Shown one piece after another: positions 1 through 4,916 of a DNA stretch of 6,928 nucleotides. The translations under genes were made by a program, and so were the position numbers. The notes under the pieces were generated by a model that ran no database searches, was not told where the DNA came from, and saw only the letters and a list, made by a program, of their open reading frames with translations. Every line of letters starts with the position of its first letter. Positions within the stretch are counted from its first letter, which is position 1. This DNA comes from Prevotellaceae bacterium (GTDB lineage Bacteria; Bacteroidota; Bacteroidia; Bacteroidales; UBA932). The stretch lies in contig JAIRKV010000225.1 of the NCBI GenBank assembly GCA_031259935.1, positions 1 to 6,928 on the forward strand. Direction: 5' to 3'.

Positions 1-364
1 ATAATATAAACAAATTCATACTTACGAATTGCAAATGTAAATTTTTTATTTTCATTGATTTGGATATTTAATAAAATTTAACCGCCGCCACCGTTTTTTA
101 TTATGCATAAAATTAAGCAGTCGTTTCTTAAAAAGCAAACAATGCATTTATTATTAATGACTTGCGAATAAAAACATTTGTATAAAATTGCAGAAATCAG
201 TAATTTTACAGTCAAAAAACAGGAAAATTTTACAACCTTTCCGACAGACTCGAAACCGTATAAAAAGGTGATAGACAAATGCAACGTGATAAATGAAAAA
301 ACGAAATAAAAAACAAATTATTTGCCTCGTTTGTGTATGATTCGGAAATTTAAATATTATATTT
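1..364. other. AT-rich gene-free stretch, no identifiable feature
   Basis: I see no supportable gene, RNA gene or terminator here. Open frames on the minus strand exist (78-284 and 154-381), but their translations are rich in Phe, Ile, Cys and Leu, overlap each other, and resemble no family I know, as expected from translating AT-rich non-coding DNA. One GC-rich patch at 82-94 (ACCGCCGCCACCG) is followed by a T-run, but it has no complementary arm and so is not a terminator hairpin. The stretch may include the upstream region of a leftward gene beyond the window edge. Confidence 0.55.
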
Positions 365-529
365 CCTAAATTGGAGAGCAATAATTAATAACGATGATTA
401 AATTTACTGAAATTCAGATAAATACATGTCGCTTTATAGTTATAACAGTTAACAACTATAAAATATACATAATTTGTTGAATATAAATATATTATCGCAT
501 AGTTATTAACTTTTTTTCTCCAATTTAGG
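365..529. repeat. 165-bp palindromic element with nested inverted repeats
   Basis: The outer arms are 365-396 and 498-529, and about 27 of 32 positions are complementary. This includes a perfect outer block of 13 (CCTAAATTGGAGA and its complement) and an inner block TTAATAAC/GTTATTAA. At the centre is a perfect 9-bp hairpin, TTTATAGTT (433-441) with AACTATAAA (454-462), around a 12-base loop. The midpoints of the outer and inner repeats coincide at about 447, so the whole segment is one large interrupted palindrome. Partial similarity also continues between the arms around 410-430 and 468-487. This resembles a miniature inverted-repeat transposable element or another intergenic palindromic repeat. 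I see no target-site duplication, and one copy in one window cannot prove mobility. Confidence 0.6.
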
Positions 530-599
530 CTGCAACATAGACAGCGCTTTTTTATTGTTTTTAAATCGAACAGATTTTGGCAATCTTGTCCCGTCACAA

Positions 600-721
600 G
601 GTCAACGCATTTAATTTTATAACAACCTTATTATAAGCATTTTACAATCGGAAATTTTAGAAAAATCTCATTTTGTAATGCCTTGATTATAAGCATTATA
701 TGTTATTTTAATGCGTTGACC
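600..721. repeat. 122-bp palindromic element with 12-bp terminal inverted repeats
   Basis: The element is bounded by GGTCAACGCATT (600-611) and its exact reverse complement (710-721). Further nested pairings lie in register: ATAACA (619-624) with TGTTAT (701-706), GCATT (637-641) with AATGC (677-681), ACAA (644-647) with TTGT (673-676), and ATTTT (654-658) with AAAAT (662-666). The whole unit can therefore fold into one long imperfect hairpin. It shares no sequence with the palindrome at 365-529, which lies 70 bp away. It ends 19 bp before the TTTG of the next gene's promoter, so that promoter does not transcribe it. A MITE-like or REP-like intergenic repeat is the likeliest explanation. No target-site duplication is visible. 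Confidence 0.6.
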
Positions 722-740
722 CTGATTTTTAACTGAAATA

Positions 741-773
741 TTTGCGATATTTTAATAATATTTTTTAATTTTG
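741..773 (+). promoter_or_regulatory. Bacteroidetes-type promoter for the thioesterase gene
   Basis: TTTG at 741-744 and TAATTTTG at 766-773 match the Bacteroidetes primary sigma factor consensus (TTTG and TAnnTTTG) exactly, with a 21-base spacer. Transcription would start near 777-780, giving a leader of only about 10 bases before the ATG at 790. Confidence 0.65.
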
Positions 774-789
774 CGGAAAAAAATTTATT

Positions 790-1167
790 ATGTCGATAAA
801 ATTAGGAATAACGGCGCAAAGCGAAGTTACTGTTGATATTGGCAATACGGCAATAAGCATTGGTTCAGGAAGTTTGCCTGTTTTTTCAACGCCATTTCTT
901 GTTGCTCTTATGGAAAATGCAGCAGTGAAATGTATTAACGGATATTTAGATGAAACCCTTACTACTGTTGGGATTGCATTGAATATAGAACATATGAAGG
1001 CTTCGGCAATCGGAGAAAAAATTATTGCAAAAGCAACACTCGTTAATATCTGTAACAGAGAACTTTTATTTGATGTTGAAGCATACGGCAGCAGAGGAAT
1101 GATAGGGAAAGGTTCGCACAAGCGTTTTGTGATTAATAAGGAAAAATTTATGGAGAAATTAAAATAA
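790..1167 (+). CDS. FlK-like hotdog-fold acyl-CoA thioesterase
   Basis: This is a 125-residue single-domain protein of the hotdog thioesterase superfamily. It closely resembles the small family typified by fluoroacetyl-CoA thioesterase FlK, which hydrolyses acyl-CoA thioesters in the cytoplasm. The FlK catalytic residues are Thr42, Glu50 and His76. Here T34, E42 and H68 have identical spacing (8 and 26 residues), within S-T-P-F, L-M-E-N-A-A and I-E-H-M. The following A-x-x-x-G-E pattern (about 71-76) is also typical of the fold. There is no signal peptide. The ATG at 790 is the first in frame after a good promoter. Homologues are widespread in anaerobes that never meet fluoroacetate, so the natural substrate is probably another small acyl-CoA. 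The next gene, also a thioester hydrolase, begins 78 bp downstream. The family is fairly certain; the substrate is unknown. Confidence 0.85.
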   Translation: MSIKLGITAQSEVTVDIGNTAISIGSGSLPVFSTPFLVALMENAAVKCINGYLDETLTTVGIALNIEHMKASAIGEKIIAKATLVNICNRELLFDVEAYGSRGMIGKGSHKRFVINKEKFMEKLK

Positions 1168-1245
1168 AAATGTTAAAAATATTACAGGTTAATGTTAATA
1201 TAATAAATATGTTAGTATATTTACGATTTTAAAAATATTTTGAAA

Positions 1246-1890
1246 ATGATAAAATTATTAAAATTTCAATTTAACCAGATTGAAGAGAATACGTATCTGG
1301 TTTACGATGAAACTGGCGAATGTATTATAATTGATGCAGGTTGCAGCAATGCGCATGAAAACAAAATTTTGCAAAAAGCAATTAGTGATAATTGCCTGAT
1401 ACCCGTGAAGTTAATATGTACTCACGGACACTTTGACCATATAATGGGAACCCGTTTTGTATGCGAAACCTATAAAATTGAAACATATATACATAAAGAA
1501 GAGCTAAGTAATTTTGAACAAGCATCATCATACAGTTCCCGTTTTGGAATTAACGTTGTGCCGCCGCCAATACCGCATAATTTTTTGAATGATGGCGACG
1601 AAATAAAATTCGGAGTAAGTTCGTTTAAAGTAATTTTCACTCCCGGGCACTCTCGCGGCGGAATATGTCTGTACAGCGCAGATGCCAGAATGTTATTCAG
1701 CGGCGATACGCTTTTTGCAGGCAGCATAGGTCGTACCGACTTGCCCGGCGGCGATTATGATGTGTTGATGAACAGCATTAAAAAACTTATGCAGTTGCCT
1801 GAAAATACCAGAGTGTTTTGCGGTCATGGACCACAAACTACAATTGCTTACGAAAAACTGACAAATCCGTTTATTACCGAAATTCCGTAA
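1246..1890 (+). CDS. MBL-fold hydrolase, glyoxalase II (GloC/YcbL)-like
   Basis: This 214-residue cytoplasmic metallo-beta-lactamase-fold protein matches the short, single-domain type II glyoxalases (E. coli GloC, formerly YcbL, about 215 residues). That family hydrolyses S-D-lactoylglutathione to lactate and thiol. The metal site is complete: T-H-G-H-F-D-H gives H60, H62, D64 and H65; P-G-H gives H135; S-G-D-T gives D154; C-G-H-G gives H194. The family block G-R-T-D-L-P-G-G-D and the ending Y-E-K-L-T-N-P-F-I are also present. I chose the ATG at 1246 because M-I-K-L-L-x-F fits the family N-terminus; an in-frame TTG at 1240 adds only two residues. No strong promoter is visible in the 78-base gap, so read-through from the thioesterase gene is possible. 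Many Bacteroidota lack glutathione, so the real thioester substrate is open. Confidence 0.88.
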   Translation: MIKLLKFQFNQIEENTYLVYDETGECIIIDAGCSNAHENKILQKAISDNCLIPVKLICTHGHFDHIMGTRFVCETYKIETYIHKEELSNFEQASSYSSRFGINVVPPPIPHNFLNDGDEIKFGVSSFKVIFTPGHSRGGICLYSADARMLFSGDTLFAGSIGRTDLPGGDYDVLMNSIKKLMQLPENTRVFCGHGPQTTIAYEKLTNPFITEIP

Positions 1891-1944
1891 TAATTTTTTA
1901 TATATATATTGTGTATTTGCTAAATTAATTAATATTTAAAAATA

Positions 1945-2907
1945 ATGAAAAAACCACTTATATTCTTGATATTCTTAATTTTTACCATGTTGTCATTAGT
2001 TGTTTACAATAATATTAACGACAGCAAAAAAAACATTTCTGTCGTATCGATTGCAAATGCCAACAATGAGCAACAAAGTAATTCCATTAATAGTAATTCG
2101 CAGAATATAAAAGTTATACATGCTCCGAAATCGGCATTTTTTGCAGGCGAAGAACTGCCTTTATCTTATTTTGATGTATGCGAATCGCTTGAGCGCGAAT
2201 TAAATCAAATAACGTACAGTCATAGTTTAACACTGCTAACAATCAGATTATCAGGACGATATTTTGGCATAATTGATTCGATCTTAAAAAAGCACGGTTT
2301 GCCTGATGATTTCAAATATCTGTGTGTAGCCGAAAGCAATTTGCAGAATGCAATTTCTCCGGCAAAGGCTGTGGGATTTTGGCAATTTTTATCGGATGTG
2401 GCTGAATATTACGGACTTGAAGTGAACGATGAAGTTGACGAAAGATATAATATCGAGAAAGCAACGGTTGCCGCATGCAAGTATTTAAAAGAAGCATATC
2501 ATAAATATAATAATTGGGCGCTTGCTGCCGCTTCATATAATATGGGAATGACAAATCTGAATAAAGTTATCGAAAACCAGCAAATGCACAATTATTACGA
2601 CTTAATGCTGAACCCTGAAACCAGCAGATATCTTTACAGAATCGTTGCATATAAAATCGTATTTTCCAATCCTGAACTGTATGGGTTTTATGTTGCTGAC
2701 AATGAAAAATTCAGACCATTTGAATATGGCGAAATTACTGTAAATTACCCGATAATGAACATTGCAGATTTCGCCCAAAAACATAATACAAATTATAAAA
2801 TAATTAAGATTTTGAACCCGTGGTTACGCAAAAATAAACTCACAAATAAGGCAAAAAAAACATATAAAATAAAAATTCCGGGTAAAAACTTTAGACTTGC
2901 GGAATAA
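1945..2907 (+). CDS. MltD-like lytic transglycosylase with LysM-like C-terminus
   Basis: This 320-residue exported enzyme is predicted to cleave the MurNAc-GlcNAc bond of peptidoglycan with 1,6-anhydro ring formation. Residues 4-21 are a hydrophobic signal sequence or membrane anchor; there is no lipobox, unlike E. coli MltD. A Ser/Asn-rich linker (about 25-55) follows. The SLT domain spans about 108-225. Its catalytic Glu is E130 in A-E-S-N-L-Q, followed by S-P-A-K-A-V-G-F-W-Q-F (138-148), the D-E-R-Y-N motif, and A-A-S-Y-N-M-G (195-201). Residues about 264-317 look like one LysM-type peptidoglycan-binding module (I-T-V-N-Y-P, I-L-N-P-W, Y-K-I-K-I-P), although it is divergent. E. coli MltD is longer, with two LysM repeats. 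The start lies 54 bp after the hydrolase gene; TGTATTTG (1912-1919) is only a weak -7 candidate. The family call is firm; the biological role (remodelling or recycling) is inferred. Confidence 0.88.
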   Translation: MKKPLIFLIFLIFTMLSLVVYNNINDSKKNISVVSIANANNEQQSNSINSNSQNIKVIHAPKSAFFAGEELPLSYFDVCESLERELNQITYSHSLTLLTIRLSGRYFGIIDSILKKHGLPDDFKYLCVAESNLQNAISPAKAVGFWQFLSDVAEYYGLEVNDEVDERYNIEKATVAACKYLKEAYHKYNNWALAAASYNMGMTNLNKVIENQQMHNYYDLMLNPETSRYLYRIVAYKIVFSNPELYGFYVADNEKFRPFEYGEITVNYPIMNIADFAQKHNTNYKIIKILNPWLRKNKLTNKAKKTYKIKIPGKNFRLAE

Positions 2908-2970
2908 AACACTAATTAATAATATATTAACGACAGTTATTTGAATATAAAGTTTAGATAAAATAAAAAA

Positions 2971-3000
2971 ATGAATAAAAAATCAAAATTCAGTATATGA
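2971..3000 (+). CDS. possible 9-residue upstream ORF overlapping the lipoprotein start
   Basis: An ATG at 2971 opens a nine-codon frame (MNKKSKFSI). Its TGA stop (2998-3000) overlaps the lipoprotein ATG (2997-2999) in the classic ATGA arrangement. That could couple translation of the two frames. The codons are lysine-rich, as expected by chance in AT-rich DNA, and there is no clear ribosome binding site, so it may be accidental. Confidence 0.2.
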   Translation: MNKKSKFSI

Positions 3001-3608
3001 AAAACCAAATTTTCCTCACATTTTTCATGTTTTTGACGTTGGCAGGTTGTACAAAAACTGTAGAAGAAAAAATAAAGCAAGCCGTTTTATTACAAATTGA
3101 CAGATATCCAAAATCAACATTACAAGATATTTATAAAAATTTTTATCAGGATTATTTTGGAACAGAACATGCTATTCCGAACAAAAAGGCTGTTGAAGAT
3201 TATTTAATGAGCGAATTACTTGAAATACAAGAAGTAAGTTATGATACAATTATAGAAATAACCGGCTGGAGGCACAATTTTGTGCGCATTCCTTTGGCGC
3301 TGGTAAAAAACGGAAAAATTCCGGCTGATGAATTGTTACAGGCTTTTATTGAAAGTGCATCAAAAATCGACAGCGCCACTGCCGACAAATGGATTGATGA
3401 GTGGAACAATATTGTACAAACCATTGAAAAAATGCATCTTGACATTGCGGATTTTGATAATGATAAAGAAAAAATAGCAGAATTGCTGAAACAAAATCCG
3501 AAAATGGCATTACACCACAGCAAAATTTTTAATAAAACCTATCAACCTCATTACAGAATTGTTGAAAAGACGATTTATAAAACCCGACTGGAAAAATTCG
3601 TAAAATGA
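2997..3608 (+). CDS. uncharacterised Bacteroidales-type lipoprotein
   Basis: This is a 203-residue predicted lipoprotein. The N-terminus is a short signal peptide (K2, hydrophobic 5-16) ending in the lipobox L-A-G-C, with C18 as the acylated residue. That places the mature protein in the inner or outer membrane, facing the periplasm. From memory it resembles hypothetical lipoproteins of gut Bacteroidales that share the D-R-Y-P-x-S-T-L-Q-D-I-Y block (35-46), D-Y-F-G-x-x-H (52-58), a central G-W-R-H-N-F-x-R-I-P-L segment (90-100), and a C-terminal H-H-S (173-175) followed by Y-Q-P-H-Y-R-I (182-188). The several His and Arg residues in these blocks could form a binding or catalytic site, but no function is known to me. 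The ATG at 2997 is set by the signal peptide. The gene follows the transglycosylase by 89 bp and converges with the next gene 34 bp away. Confidence 0.8.
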   Translation: MKNQIFLTFFMFLTLAGCTKTVEEKIKQAVLLQIDRYPKSTLQDIYKNFYQDYFGTEHAIPNKKAVEDYLMSELLEIQEVSYDTIIEITGWRHNFVRIPLALVKNGKIPADELLQAFIESASKIDSATADKWIDEWNNIVQTIEKMHLDIADFDNDKEKIAELLKQNPKMALHHSKIFNKTYQPHYRIVEKTIYKTRLEKFVK

Positions 3609-3642
3609 TTTTTTCTTATATATGCATATTGTACGAATATTA

Positions 3643-4695
3643 TTAATCTGTAAATAAAGCAAATGACAAGTATTTATTTTCTGCTTTTTTTAATAGATCA
3701 CTGTCTGTTTTTAAGTTTTCATCAAACAGTTGCGTCTTAATTTCCATCTTGTTTTTGTTAAGCGTTTTATTCCATGTTCCCACTATTTTCCCGTTATACA
3801 TTATTATCGGGCGAAATATTCCGTTTTTCGTGAAAGCGTGAAGTTGATATTGCGGATCAATCACCGAAGCTCTATTTTTATAACTTATAAGATATTCGTC
3901 GAATGGAGGCAAAAAACAGGCATATTCCGAAAAATCGGATTTTGTGCCGGATGATTGATGTACAAACAAAACTGTTTTTGACTTTTTTTCTTTAATTAAA
4001 TCTTTGTCAATCAAACTAATTGCATACTTACAATCTGCAACCGATAATCCCGACCACCAGTTGAAATCCTGTAAACTTGCAGGCGAATGACTTTTGAAAT
4101 ATCTCGTTGCCAATTTGGCAAGTGCTTCATCTTTATTTATTTTTTTTGCAGGTTCAACTCTTTCATCTATAAGTGCATAGCTTTGTTGTCGTCCTTTGTC
4201 TGTTCCGCTGCATACAATTCCTTCTGCTTCGGCACGGTACATAAAATGGCTCATTCGCAAAGCATCGGTTTTAATTCCGAATCTGTTCAGATTATCGGCA
4301 ATTTCGAGTCGAGTAAGATGATTGTTGCCTTCAAGCATTTTTGCAATCTTATCATTTGTTTGTAAATACAGTTTTTCGCTTATTTCCAGATATTTATCAC
4401 TTGCCGAACGCGCCGTTTTTATTTTTTCTCCGCACAGGTCGAGCATCCAGCGAATATCTTCGGCAGCAACAAGATGCCATGTAGGGCGCATAATATGCGT
4501 TCGTAAAATGTCGCCTTTATTCAAAGCGGTTTCTACGGCGCTGATTTTGCATGATTTAAGCCTAACGCCGATTGCCCATTTGCACATATTATAATCCTGC
4601 GCCTGAATTGCGCCCATCCACGAAACAAGATCTTTGGCTTCGTCAAATGTCGGATTTACTAATTGCTGGCTGACTGCACGTATTGTGTGTATCAT
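3643..4695 (-). CDS. winged-helix protein, AlkZ-like DNA glycosylase family
   Basis: This 350-residue protein belongs to the HTH_42 winged-helix family (PF06224), whose studied members AlkZ and YcaQ/AlkX are DNA glycosylases that remove bulky alkylated bases and unhook interstrand crosslinks. AlkZ uses two glutamines in a QxQ motif; here G-A-I-Q-A-Q-D-Y gives Q31 and Q33. Other family marks are L-R-T-H-I-M-R-P-T-W-H (64-74), the winged-helix stretch L-T-R-L-E-I (127-132), H-S-P-A-S-L-x-D-F-x-W-W-S-G-L (203-217), P-P-F-D-E-Y-L-I-S-Y-K-x-R (263-275) and G-I-F-R-P-I-I-M-Y-N-G-K-I-V-G-T-W (292-308). The protein appears complete and cytoplasmic. It is transcribed alone, divergent from dnaG and convergent with the lipoprotein gene. 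The family is nearly certain; glycosylase activity in this member is inferred from the motif. Confidence 0.87.
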   Translation of the reverse strand: MIHTIRAVSQQLVNPTFDEAKDLVSWMGAIQAQDYNMCKWAIGVRLKSCKISAVETALNKGDILRTHIMRPTWHLVAAEDIRWMLDLCGEKIKTARSASDKYLEISEKLYLQTNDKIAKMLEGNNHLTRLEIADNLNRFGIKTDALRMSHFMYRAEAEGIVCSGTDKGRQQSYALIDERVEPAKKINKDEALAKLATRYFKSHSPASLQDFNWWSGLSVADCKYAISLIDKDLIKEKKSKTVLFVHQSSGTKSDFSEYACFLPPFDEYLISYKNRASVIDPQYQLHAFTKNGIFRPIIMYNGKIVGTWNKTLNKNKMEIKTQLFDENLKTDSDLLKKAENKYLSFALFTD

Positions 4696-4720
4696 AAAAT
4701 AAAGATTATTAAATATTTGG

Positions 4721-4756
4721 CAAAATTAATAAAATATCTGTAAATCTTGCGGCAAA
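4721..4756 (-). promoter_or_regulatory. probable promoter for the AlkZ-like gene
   Basis: Read on the minus strand, TAATTTTG (plus-strand 4728 down to 4721) fits the TAnnTTTG -7 consensus perfectly. The nearest TTTG lies at 4756-4753, 24 bases upstream, which is longer than the usual 19-21. Transcription would start near 4715-4717, about 20 bases before the ATG at 4695. The -7 element is convincing; the -33 assignment is not. Confidence 0.45.
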
Positions 4757-4878
4757 TTTGCATAAAATTTTCACAGGCAACATACCGGAAGCGGATAAAA
4801 AAATTCATACGCCACTGTAAACGAGCACTTTTTGGTAAAGGCAATTTGACAATTTAACCCAAAAACAATTTTGATTTG

Positions 4879-4910
4879 TTTGTATAATTCGTAAATTTCG
4901 TATATCTTTG
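4879..4910 (+). promoter_or_regulatory. dnaG promoter, abutting the start codon
   Basis: TTTG at 4879-4882 and TATCTTTG at 4903-4910 match the Bacteroidetes consensus exactly, with a 20-base spacer; a second TTTG at 4875-4878 also precedes it. The -7 element ends six bases before the ATG at 4917. The expected start of transcription therefore falls at about 4914-4917, giving an mRNA with almost no leader. Confidence 0.7.
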
Positions 4911-4916
4911 CAGGTT

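Noticed and set aside
11..41. Possible leftward promoter on the minus strand (TTTA, 19 bases, TGAATTTG) for a gene beyond the left edge.
   Set aside because: Both elements carry one mismatch to the consensus, and the gene it would serve is not in the window, so it cannot be supported.
78..381. Overlapping minus-strand open frames of 68 and 75 codons.
   Set aside because: Their composition is that of translated AT-rich non-coding DNA. They overlap each other and show no recognisable domain or promoter.
385..597. A 70-codon minus-strand frame whose N-terminal part (MTGQDCQNLFDLK) looks more protein-like.
   Set aside because: Most of it runs through the palindrome at 365-529, so the frame is better explained as read-through of a repeat. 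The N-terminal part may be flanking repeat sequence, which I could not confirm.
765..1121. A 118-codon minus-strand frame.
   Set aside because: It lies antisense to the thioesterase gene, which has full catalytic motifs and a promoter on the plus strand.
1216..1242. TATATTTA (1216-1223) and ATATTTTG (1235-1242) as possible -7 elements for the GloC-like gene.
   Set aside because: Each departs from TAnnTTTG and neither has a TTTG at the right distance upstream.
3609..3642. A terminator in the 34-bp convergent gap, including the palindrome ATATGCATAT (3620-3629).
   Set aside because: The palindrome is too short and AT-rich for a stable hairpin and has no T-run immediately after it in either direction.
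4908..4916. An in-frame TTG start adding three residues to DnaG.
   Set aside because: It lies inside the -7 promoter element and would not be transcribed; the ATG at 4917 fits the family N-terminus.
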